Source: JBGPHT01 sp041484525 (GTDB taxonomy: Bacteria > Acidobacteriota > Terriglobia > Bryobacterales > Bryobacteraceae). Taken from it: a stretch of 64,000 nucleotides of DNA. Positions 34,931 through 42,439 of the stretch are shown here, in pieces. The notes beneath the pieces are model-generated. The model saw only the letters and a program-made list of their open reading frames with translations, was not told the DNA's origin and did not search any database. Position 1 is the first letter of the stretch; every line of letters begins with the position of its first letter. The DNA is taken from positions 25,947-89,946 of the forward strand of contig JBGPHT010000009.1 of assembly GCA_041484525.1 (NCBI GenBank). Reading direction: 5' to 3'. The position numbers and the translations under genes are program-made.

Positions 34931-36718
34931 CTACCTCTTTCGTAGCAGAAGAGCCCAATCATTGTTCCCGGGAGCCGCAGGCGAAGTCCACAAAGGTGCG
35001 GTTGCCTCGATGGACGGCAGAACGGCCTTCTCACCCGTAGCTGCATCCCACCACGTGCCCTCATAACGGCCGGATGGAAGCCTTACGGCGACGCTGCCAC
35101 CCCGTGGGAGATAAACAGCGTAGATCTCGCCCGGCTTGGCCAGGCAGTAGTTGCCGTTGTTCACCAGTTCGTCATGAGGTTCGGTCTGCCACCAATCGAA
35201 GCTGGTGAAGAAATCCGCCATGTGGGCGTAGCCCTGGAACATGGTCATGGTGTCGTCGCCGCGGCCGTTCATCCAGCCGCCGCCCGCGTCCGGCCAGATA
35301 TTAGTGCCGCGCCGCGCGGTCTCCCCCGCCGTTTGATACCCTCCCGCCATCACGATTTCCCAGGCCGTCCGGCGCAACGTATCGGCGGACTCGGAATCGG
35401 GTTCGGACCATAGCGGGTAATGATCTTCGTAACCGTATTCCTCATTCGTCTGCGGAATGATCCTTCCCAGGCGCTGCTGCTCGTTCCGCTGGGCCAACAT
35501 GAAGGCGTGCTGCTTTCTCGACCACTCCTGAAACGAGGTGAAGTCGAACCAACTGGAAGTGCGATCCTGATGCGCGTTGTCGATGGGATGGCTGGTGGCC
35601 AGGTGCCGGTACGGGTCCCACTCTTTGATCAGGGTTCCGGTAGCGTGCGTCCATCGGTCGTCCCGGTAGCTATCGAGATCGTCGCCGAGGTCCCAGGTGA
35701 TATTCGAAAAGGCGCCAAAGCGCGCCACGGCGTAGCGGATGAATCGATGCTCATCGGCACTGCCCGGGGCCGGGTGCGCGCGGCTGTCGTTCATGTCCAG
35801 GACCAGCGAAAAAATCATGTCCCGATCCCGGGCGAAGCGTAGCGCGCGCTCGAATTTCTGCCAATAGGCAACGCGAAAGCGGCCATAGTCGAAGCCCGGA
35901 TGATAGATGTCGTCGGCCAAACCGAAGTTGGCGAGCGTCTCGAACAGGCGGCTGGCGACGCCCCTGCCGTAGCGCTGGCCGGCGCGCCCCAGGAAGTGAG
36001 CAGCGCGCGCGCTGCTCGAGGCCGCCCAGGGCGTCAGAAGGGGCGTCCATTTTTTCCCCGCCATGACGGGTTCGCCGTAATACAGCATGGTCCGGCCGGC
36101 AATGGTCACCCGCATCCGGTTGATCTTCAGCCGGTGCAGCCGCTCGATGCTGGATTGGACGATCGCGTCGTCCTGCCAGCCGAGCAGCCAGTACGCCGTC
36201 GTGCCGTTGAAGAAGTAATGTTCGCCGGTGCCTTCCCAGATGAAATGCCAGCGGTTTTGCGGATCGATCCGGACCGGGCCGCGGCGGCGGCCGTCTCTTA
36301 CGTGAAAGGCGCCGGTTGAGGTTGTCTTCGACCAGCCCTGGCGATAATCAATCGAGTAGGTATAGTCGCCCGGCGCCGGCGGCATGAACCGGATGCGGTA
36401 CACGCTTCCATCCTCCGCGTCGGCAAACCCTTCCACCTGCCAGCGCTGGCTTCCGGCTGCCGTTGCAAACGTTCCCCGAATGGCTGCATCCGTGAATGGG
36501 TTGGGCGGACGAGGAGAGGAAACCTGCGCGGTAACCTCGACAAAATCGTAGGCTTCCAAATCCCGTGTGGATTGGGAGAAGGATACGGATCGAGGCGGCA
36601 AAGCGGGGCGGCCGAAAAGCAGGATGGCGACTCCAGCCAGCACGGCGATGGGCAAAAGAATGCGAACCGCGAAACGGATCCACCGGCTTCGTCGGGCGGG
36701 ATTGTTTGCAAGCTTCAT
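34931..36718 (-). CDS. Membrane-anchored glycoside-hydrolase-like protein (DUF5060/DUF4038 type)
   Basis: A 595-residue protein with an N-terminal membrane helix (about residues 16-36). A beta-sandwich of DUF5060 type follows (about 45-135; IRFMPPAPGDYTYSIDYR). The long central TIM-barrel-like domain resembles DUF4038 glycosidases (HYFFNGTTAYWLLGWQ, LHRLKINRMRVTIAGR, RFGAFSNITWDLGDD). The C-terminal small beta domain (about 510-590) reads GEIYAVYLPRGGSVAVRLPSGRYEGTWWD, like a putative collagen-binding or Ig-like cap. It is likely to hydrolyse or trim a polysaccharide outside the cytoplasm. Its start overlaps the stop codon of the VanZ-LamG gene by 4 nt. Confidence 0.8.
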   Translation of the reverse strand: MKLANNPARRSRWIRFAVRILLPIAVLAGVAILLFGRPALPPRSVSFSQSTRDLEAYDFVEVTAQVSSPRPPNPFTDAAIRGTFATAAGSQRWQVEGFADAEDGSVYRIRFMPPAPGDYTYSIDYRQGWSKTTSTGAFHVRDGRRRGPVRIDPQNRWHFIWEGTGEHYFFNGTTAYWLLGWQDDAIVQSSIERLHRLKINRMRVTIAGRTMLYYGEPVMAGKKWTPLLTPWAASSSARAAHFLGRAGQRYGRGVASRLFETLANFGLADDIYHPGFDYGRFRVAYWQKFERALRFARDRDMIFSLVLDMNDSRAHPAPGSADEHRFIRYAVARFGAFSNITWDLGDDLDSYRDDRWTHATGTLIKEWDPYRHLATSHPIDNAHQDRTSSWFDFTSFQEWSRKQHAFMLAQRNEQQRLGRIIPQTNEEYGYEDHYPLWSEPDSESADTLRRTAWEIVMAGGYQTAGETARRGTNIWPDAGGGWMNGRGDDTMTMFQGYAHMADFFTSFDWWQTEPHDELVNNGNYCLAKPGEIYAVYLPRGGSVAVRLPSGRYEGTWWDAATGEKAVLPSIEATAPLWTSPAAPGNNDWALLLRKR

Positions 36719-37824
36719 CGAAGACCGGAAAAGGGGATGCGGCGCAGAACTTCGCGATACAAAGTCTGAGCGAATCTCTGACGATACAGCATAACCCCAA
36801 TCGCCGTTCCGAGTGTATTGGTGAAGAGGTCGGTCACGCCGGAATTTCTAGTGGGGAGGTACGCTTGCAGGATCTCGATGGTCAGACTGACGGTTGTTCC
36901 CAACAGGATGGTGACGAGTCCCGCCCGGGGGATTGGCCGTACCGACGACCAGTAAGCGTAGAAGAAGAAGCCGAGGGGAATAAGGCCGGCAATGTTGATG
37001 AGGTTACTCTTCCAATAGCTCCAGGTTGGCCGGTATTCCTTCCAGGGCGGCTCCATAAAGAGTTGATGGAGAATCGTGAAGCGATCGGGTATGTAGAGAT
37101 CGACTCCCGGCCTGATCGTGTTGCGAACCATGTTTCCTGAGTGCTCATCAAACAGGTAAAGAGCAGCCGCGCGGTTCTCTTCGGCAACGTCAGGGCGTCC
37201 CTTAGTTGTCCAGGCTTGATAGTTCTGAAATACCTTTGCCGCGGGGAGATCCTGATGGTAGATTGCCAGGCCGCGCAAGTCGCCGGGCCAGCTATCAGGA
37301 GCCACCGGCGATGTGCCGATGACGAGTTGCCCCGCCAGATCCTTACCGGAAAACCGGAAGTCCGGGAAGGCCTTCACCAATGAGCCGTCCAAATAGACCG
37401 ACGTCCCCTGCGTGCCTGACGCGATTGTCAGGAATACCAGCCCTCTTTGACGGAAGACGTATTCAGTGTCGATGGCTGCTCCTCCGTTCCTCACGATAAG
37501 GCCGGCGTTGTATTGGAGCAGCGAGAATTGAACGGAATTTTCAGAAGTGTAGAACCCTAAGATGGTATTAGAGTCCCAGAGGCGCCCTGGATGTAACCAG
37601 ATTTCAATCGTGCACGATGCGCCCTGTTGAGAATCCGGCTCAGGGAATGCGCCGGAACTCAATACAGTTCCGTTAACACCGAAACGAAGGCCGTTCTCAT
37701 TCGCCAGCCAGGCAATAGCATTTTTGGGATCGTGGAATGGCGCGAGCCCCGCCCACAGGATGCCGCACAAGACAGACAAACAGATCAGGCCCGGGATCTT
37801 CGTCTTCATCGGCGGAATCATCAT
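36715..37824 (-). CDS. VanZ-family membrane protein with LamG domain
   Basis: A 369-residue protein. A first membrane helix (about residues 10-27) is followed by a concanavalin/LamG-like domain (about 50-215; SCTIEIWLHPGRLWDSNTIL, SVYLDGSLVKAFPDF, DLRGLAIYHQDLPAAKV). A VanZ-type bundle follows, with NLINIAGLIPLGFFFYAYW, TILLGTTVSLTIEILQAYLP and SGVTDLFTNTLGTAIGVML. VanZ proteins are phospholipid- or glycan-envelope-associated membrane proteins; a LamG insert suggests carbohydrate binding on the outer side of the membrane. The gene is 7 bp after the propeller gene and overlaps the next by 4 nt. Confidence 0.85.
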   Translation of the reverse strand: MMIPPMKTKIPGLICLSVLCGILWAGLAPFHDPKNAIAWLANENGLRFGVNGTVLSSGAFPEPDSQQGASCTIEIWLHPGRLWDSNTILGFYTSENSVQFSLLQYNAGLIVRNGGAAIDTEYVFRQRGLVFLTIASGTQGTSVYLDGSLVKAFPDFRFSGKDLAGQLVIGTSPVAPDSWPGDLRGLAIYHQDLPAAKVFQNYQAWTTKGRPDVAEENRAAALYLFDEHSGNMVRNTIRPGVDLYIPDRFTILHQLFMEPPWKEYRPTWSYWKSNLINIAGLIPLGFFFYAYWSSVRPIPRAGLVTILLGTTVSLTIEILQAYLPTRNSGVTDLFTNTLGTAIGVMLYRQRFAQTLYREVLRRIPFSGLR

Positions 37825-37831
37825 AACTCCG

Positions 37832-39019
37832 CTAATTCCCGCTGGGAACTACCGCGGGCGAAAACGCATCTTTAAGGAGCAAGCGAGGAGAACCATCGGC
37901 GGCCGCGGGTAACATCCAAATATCCGTGCTCGTGCCGGGAGCCTGATGCTGCGGCAACGCATACAGGATACGATCGTTGTCCAGCCATTCCACCTGATCA
38001 TCGACGCTGCGCGTTTCGCCCAGGGGCGTCTCTGTCAGGGTTTTCAGGTCCAGCAGGCAGATGCGCCAGTGGGTGATGATTCCGATTCCGGAGAAGCGTT
38101 TCTTGAACGCCACCCGCTTGTTGTCCGGAGAGAGCGAAGGACATTCGCCCCCTTCATAAATGACGTTCGCGGTACGCTTGGCGAGATCGCACTCCACAAT
38201 GTACGCCTTGCGCTTTGTCCAAAGGGTTGCATAAAAGCGGTTCTCGTCCTTCGTGAACGTGACGCCCCAAAAATTGAAATCCGGGGATTGCAGCACAGCG
38301 CCATTGCGAGTGACGGCGAACGATTCCAGATCGGCCAGGACCTCTCCGGATGGAATGTCCACAATCGTGGTCCGCGTGGAGAATTGCAAAGACGCGTAAG
38401 ACTCGCCTGAGATGAAGACCGTGATCCCTGCCAGACGTCCGTTGGGCGAAAGGCGAACGCGATTAGGCAGACCCTTCAACTTGATGCTCCATCCCGGCCG
38501 GAACTGCTCGTCGAACAGCACCGCGGAGTAACCCGTGAACTTGGCCATCAGGGCCATCCAGGAATTTTGGACAGTGCGCTTAACGGGCGGGCTCACGGTC
38601 CCGTCCCAAGCCAGACAGAGACCCTTGCCGCTGCTAAAATCAACACGTTCGCAGGAAAGTTCCGCCGAATAATTCACTTTGTCGAGCGCGTCGAGCGGCG
38701 CCACAGCCAGCTTGTGGCTGGTATCGCCCACTGCGTTCGTGACGAAGTACAGCCGTCCGGCCGGCGCCGCTTTCGCGACCGGAGCGCCCTTGGCAATCGT
38801 CGCCACATCCGTCTTCGCGCCGGATGAAGCTGGTTCGTTGGGCGGCGCCGCCGGTGCTTCGGCCGGAGTCTGGGAGGGTCCAGTGCTGACAATCGGTGAC
38901 GTCGCCGATGAGCTTCGCGACCGCCGCACAACCATGAGGCCGTATAAAACCGTCATCAGGACGCAGCCGGCGCACAATAACAGAAACAGATTTCGATACC
39001 GGCGATCCCCTTGACTCAT
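37832..39019 (-). CDS. Membrane-anchored beta-propeller protein
   Basis: A 395-residue protein starting at ATG 39017-39019, whose ATG overlaps the MFS stop (ATGA). An N-terminal membrane helix (about residues 8-28) is followed by a Pro/Ala/Ser-rich linker (about 35-85). The rest is made of TolB/PD40-like blades (VRLSPNGRLAGITVF, GGECPSLSPDNKRVAFKKRF, DIWMLPAAADGSPRLLL). No catalytic residues are evident. Such exported propellers act as scaffolds or sensors. Co-translation with the MFS, VanZ and glycosidase genes suggests an envelope-glycan role, but that is inference. Confidence 0.78.
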   Translation of the reverse strand: MSQGDRRYRNLFLLLCAGCVLMTVLYGLMVVRRSRSSSATSPIVSTGPSQTPAEAPAAPPNEPASSGAKTDVATIAKGAPVAKAAPAGRLYFVTNAVGDTSHKLAVAPLDALDKVNYSAELSCERVDFSSGKGLCLAWDGTVSPPVKRTVQNSWMALMAKFTGYSAVLFDEQFRPGWSIKLKGLPNRVRLSPNGRLAGITVFISGESYASLQFSTRTTIVDIPSGEVLADLESFAVTRNGAVLQSPDFNFWGVTFTKDENRFYATLWTKRKAYIVECDLAKRTANVIYEGGECPSLSPDNKRVAFKKRFSGIGIITHWRICLLDLKTLTETPLGETRSVDDQVEWLDNDRILYALPQHQAPGTSTDIWMLPAAADGSPRLLLKDAFSPAVVPSGN

Positions 39020-40284
39020 GCCGTTCTCCGATCGGCGAGAATCCAGGCTGACAGAATAATGGCGGCCGTCAATCCCAACAGGAACGTCCCCACCGCGGTT
39101 CTCATGGTGCCGGAGGTCCATAGCCAGCCGAAGAGAACGGAGGAAACCAGTCGCGCAAGACTGGTGGCGGTATTGAGCAGGGCCAACCCGCTGGTGCGCA
39201 ACTCCGCGCTAAGTGCGGCGCTGGTCATGGCGGCCAGCACGCCATCGGTCGCCGCATAGTAGGCGCCGAAAAGTGATACCACAACGAACTGCGCGCGGCT
39301 CCCCATTTCGGGAGACAAAAGAATGGCGTAGATCAAGGCCAGCAGACCGTAGCCCGTCAAGAACACTTTCCCGCGTCCCCACCGGTCCGCCAGGTGTCCG
39401 GCAGGCACGGAAAGAAGCAAGTAGAACACAGCGGTGAAGAAGGCGTACAGGGGGATCGACGTGGCGGAGGACTTGGTCTTGCTTTGCAGCAGCAGGTAAA
39501 TGAACGAGTCGCTGGCGGTGGCGAGGCCCAACATGCCGGCCGCGATCACGAGAAACCGGTAGCGCGGCAGCCGCAGAAGTCCGAAGGAGAGCCGCAACGT
39601 AGGCTTGGTTGAATCCTGGGCCGCCGGACGGGTTGGTCTATCCACCAGCAGACAGATCACGCCGACACCCAACAGCGCAATAAAAAAGCTCGCAACCAGG
39701 ATCAGATCGAAGGCCCCCGGAAGCGACCGCAGCACCAGGAAGGCAGCCAGCGGACCGAAAATGGCGCCGCACGTATCCAGTCCGCGGTGCACGGCGAACG
39801 CCGTCGCCAGTTTGTCGCGAGAACTGGAAAGCGAGATCATGGCATCCCGCGGCGCCGTGCGAATGCCTTTACCGACGCGATCCAGGACCAGAACACCCGC
39901 AATCCACCCCCACAGGCTGCCAGCGGCAAGAAGTCCTATTCGGCTGAGCGCGGACAGCCCGTACCCGGCGATGGCAACCTCCTTCTGGCGGCGCCAGCGA
40001 TCGGCCATCACGCCCGCAATCAAGCTGAGGAGAGAGACCGCGACGCCTTGCGAGATCCCGTCCAGCAAGCCGAATTCTAATGGGCTGAAATGCAGGTACA
40101 ACACGAAATAGAGCGGCAGAATGCTGCTCACCATTTCCGAAGAGACATCGGTGAGCAGGCTGGTAAATCCAAGCCTCCAAACGGTCGGACTTACATTCAG
40201 GAGAGGACGCCAACCGAGCGGCGGCGCGCCGCCGGATCGGCTCCGCCGGGATCGAATTTGCGCAACCCAATCCAAGTGATACAT
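39016..40284 (-). CDS. MFS transporter
   Basis: A 422-residue major facilitator protein with about 12 helices. The loop 2-3 signature is GVMADRWRRQKEVAIAGYGL, and a matching motif in the second half reads GHLADRWGRGKVFLTGYGL. LDRVGKGIRTAPRDAMI is typical of a branch often annotated as sugar or multidrug exporters. It is the first gene of the minus-strand glycan locus. Substrate unknown; export of a glycan-related small molecule is possible. Confidence 0.88.
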   Translation of the reverse strand: MYHLDWVAQIRSRRSRSGGAPPLGWRPLLNVSPTVWRLGFTSLLTDVSSEMVSSILPLYFVLYLHFSPLEFGLLDGISQGVAVSLLSLIAGVMADRWRRQKEVAIAGYGLSALSRIGLLAAGSLWGWIAGVLVLDRVGKGIRTAPRDAMISLSSSRDKLATAFAVHRGLDTCGAIFGPLAAFLVLRSLPGAFDLILVASFFIALLGVGVICLLVDRPTRPAAQDSTKPTLRLSFGLLRLPRYRFLVIAAGMLGLATASDSFIYLLLQSKTKSSATSIPLYAFFTAVFYLLLSVPAGHLADRWGRGKVFLTGYGLLALIYAILLSPEMGSRAQFVVVSLFGAYYAATDGVLAAMTSAALSAELRTSGLALLNTATSLARLVSSVLFGWLWTSGTMRTAVGTFLLGLTAAIILSAWILADRRTA

Positions 40285-40613
40285 GGAACCAGCTCATGGG
40301 CGGCAGGGCTCACTCATCAAGAGGCCTCACGAGCACCGGGAGTTCCCAGACAGGATTTTCCCTTTGGGCCGCTAAGTAGAGACAGTATACACCGGGCCGG
40401 GCTGAAAGCCGGAGAACGGAGCGGTCCGAGGACTCGATCGCGTTCATTCTAAAAGGTGATCCACGCGGGCGCCCAGCAGTTGCCAGACGATAGGCAGATG
40501 ACCTTAACTATCGGCCGTCTTGTCGTGCTCCTGCCAGTAGCGTGTAAAATACGATTGTGCTCATTTTGGACGGGTGTGGTTGCCAGCCAATTCGCTAACC
40601 GGGGAGCCTCTCT
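40285..40613. promoter_or_regulatory. Divergent promoter region
   Basis: This 329-bp gap separates the first gene of the minus-strand glycan locus from the plus-strand dockerin-like gene. For the plus gene, TAAAAT at 40545-40550 is a good -10 candidate with a poor TTGTCG at 40520-40525 (19-bp spacing), and CGGGGAG sits about 8 bases before the ATG at 40614. For the minus gene, TATACT (plus-strand 40384-40389) is a good -10 candidate without a clear -35. No operator palindrome was seen. Confidence 0.4.
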
Positions 40614-41135
40614 ATGAACAAACCGTTCCTGACCGTTTCAATCGCGGGACTATTACTCTCCGCCTCTGCTTGGGCTCAGATCAACGCCTGTGACCTGGCA
40701 ACGCCCTTCGGAACAATCGACTCGGCGGATGTGACCGCGGCGAAAAACATGGCCCTTGGTACAGTGCCGTGCACCGCGACTATCGCTGTACCCCCGGCGT
40801 GCAATGTGGTGGTGGTGCAACGCATTGTCAACGCCATGCCGGCGAACGGCGGCACATGCGTTACCGGTCTGGGAGCCATCCCCCACGGTGTGACATTGAC
40901 TTGGGGACTCAGCGGTACTTCAGGTGTGACCTATAACGTCTACCGGGCGACCTCGACGAATGGGTACACGGCTACTCCGCTGGTGTCTTTGCCGGCAGGG
41001 ACGATTACCTACATCGACACCACCGTCGTGGCAGGGCTGACCTATTTCTACGTGATTCGCGCAGTGGACCCCGCCAACTCCAGCAACCTAAGCACTCCTA
41101 CGAACGAGATCTCGGCGGCCATCCCCGCTACGTAG
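40614..41135 (+). CDS. Small secreted dockerin-like/FnIII protein
   Basis: A 173-residue protein with a signal peptide (MNKPFLTVSIAGLLLSASAWAQ). A segment at residues 25-85 (CDLATPFGTIDSADVTAAKN, then PACNVVVVQRIVNA and GGTCVTG) matches the spacing of acidobacterial dockerin-type repeats. However, the calcium-loop Asp/Asn positions are largely replaced, so calcium binding is doubtful. A fibronectin type III domain fills residues 88-173 (VTYNVYRATS, AGLTYFYVIRAVD). With cohesin-like proteins encoded next door it may dock to them. It converges on the cohesin gene with only 7 bp between stops. Confidence 0.82.
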   Translation: MNKPFLTVSIAGLLLSASAWAQINACDLATPFGTIDSADVTAAKNMALGTVPCTATIAVPPACNVVVVQRIVNAMPANGGTCVTGLGAIPHGVTLTWGLSGTSGVTYNVYRATSTNGYTATPLVSLPAGTITYIDTTVVAGLTYFYVIRAVDPANSSNLSTPTNEISAAIPAT

Positions 41136-41142
41136 TGCTCCG

Positions 41143-42354
41143 CTACTGCACTACCATAGTGACCGTTTGACTGCTGCTGACGGCAATCCGAAGCGTCACC
41201 GGTACGGAGCCGCCCGGCGCCACCGAGGCGGGAACCCGCACATTAGCTTGAAACAAGCCGGAGATTTGATTGGCTGCCGAACCCGCGAAGGTCACGTCTG
41301 CGTTTTGACCGCCAATCGACGCCGTCACGGACGAGACCGGATGGCGTAGATCCGGCGGTGCGACGACACTGCCGTCAACGCCCGGCGGCAACGTTTGTCC
41401 CTCACCTGTGGCATAGACCGAAACCACGGATCCTCGCGGAGCCGGATTGTCCGGCCCGTTGACTGTGTTGTCCTGATTGATGATGGCTCCCTGGCCGCTT
41501 CCCGACTTGTTCAAGGTGAATATTCCGGGAGCAACGCCGGCCACGTCCAGGATCAATGGCGCCGACAAAACTCCCTGGTATTCCACTTGTAGCGACGTCT
41601 GGGAATGTCCGTTGACCGCGTACGGAACCACGGCGGACACTTGATTCTGCGACGTGTAGACCAGTGGTGCGGCGATTCCATCGAACAGCACCCGGGTGCC
41701 CGCAAGCGAAGTTGAAACCAACCCCGCAGCCGTGAATTGCAGAGTCGTGATAGCAGCCGGTCCCAGCGAGCTTCCCCCGATCGCTACGATCTCGCCCGGC
41801 GCCACGGCCCCGCGCGCATAACTGGCCGAGTTGGCTACCGCCAGCGATGCCGGACCGGGTATCGTCACTCCTCCCCCACCGTTGGCTATCAGATGCACCG
41901 GCCCGCCGTTGCTATCCGAGCCAACCACATTGGCAGCCTCGATCGGATAGGATCCCGGAAGGGCGCCGGCTTTCACTTGAAGCGACAGGGTTGCAATGAC
42001 GCCGTTGGGGATCGGAGTCCGATTCAGACCGGCGATCAAAACCCGCGTCAACCCCGGTTGCGGATTCGCCGTTGCGATGTCTTTCCCGGCATTTTGGATG
42101 GCGCTGCCGGCGGACACCGAAAGAGCCGTTATCGGGCTCTGATAGGGAAGATCGAACTGAACGCCGGTTACCGGCTGGTCCCCGGAAACTAGTGTGACGT
42201 CAATCGAGACGTTCCCTTGCGCATTGACCGTTGCCGCCCCAATGGTGATTCCGCCTGGTGGCGAGTCCAATGGACTCGCGCCGTATCCGGCGATCGGAAC
42301 TCCCGCCAGGTGTAAACCGCTGACGAAACAGAGCAGGAGCAATTGACGACGCAT
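41143..42354 (-). CDS. Secreted cohesin-like/TIGR03437 protein
   Basis: A 403-residue protein with a signal peptide (MRRQLLLLCFVSGLHLAGVP). A cohesin-like beta-sandwich occupies about residues 35-170 (ITIGAATVNAQGNVSIDVTL, VTGVQFDLPY, IPNGVIATLSLQVKAG). The C-terminal TIGR03437-type domain runs from about 175 to 403 (NSASYARGAVAPGEIVAIGG, LVYTSQNQVSAVVPYAV, APGIFTLNKSGSGQGAI, VSVYATGEGQTLPP). TIGR03437 domains close many exported proteins of Solibacter relatives; their role is unknown. The gene follows the 1404-residue paralog by 85 bp, with a strong hairpin between them. Confidence 0.88.
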   Translation of the reverse strand: MRRQLLLLCFVSGLHLAGVPIAGYGASPLDSPPGGITIGAATVNAQGNVSIDVTLVSGDQPVTGVQFDLPYQSPITALSVSAGSAIQNAGKDIATANPQPGLTRVLIAGLNRTPIPNGVIATLSLQVKAGALPGSYPIEAANVVGSDSNGGPVHLIANGGGGVTIPGPASLAVANSASYARGAVAPGEIVAIGGSSLGPAAITTLQFTAAGLVSTSLAGTRVLFDGIAAPLVYTSQNQVSAVVPYAVNGHSQTSLQVEYQGVLSAPLILDVAGVAPGIFTLNKSGSGQGAIINQDNTVNGPDNPAPRGSVVSVYATGEGQTLPPGVDGSVVAPPDLRHPVSSVTASIGGQNADVTFAGSAANQISGLFQANVRVPASVAPGGSVPVTLRIAVSSSQTVTMVVQ

Positions 42355-42390
42355 GGGTGCGCCGCCTGTGTGGGCAGGTGAAGTGCCAAA

Positions 42391-42425
42391 GTTCAGCCGC
42401 GCAGCCCGACACCGCGCGGCTGAAC
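42391..42425 (-). terminator. Strong hairpin between the two minus-strand surface genes
   Basis: A perfect 12-bp stem (GTTCAGCCGCGC / GCGCGGCTGAAC) with an 11-nt loop, 14 bp after the stop of the 42440-46654 gene in the direction of transcription and followed by TTT. It is probably an intrinsic terminator or a processing/attenuation hairpin between that gene and the cohesin gene. Confidence 0.65.
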
Positions 42426-42439
42426 CATGGACTAGCGGG

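Noticed and set aside
34713..35066. 117-codon plus-strand frame near the DUF354 gene
   Set aside because: Its second half is antisense to the glycoside-hydrolase-like gene and no domain is recognisable.
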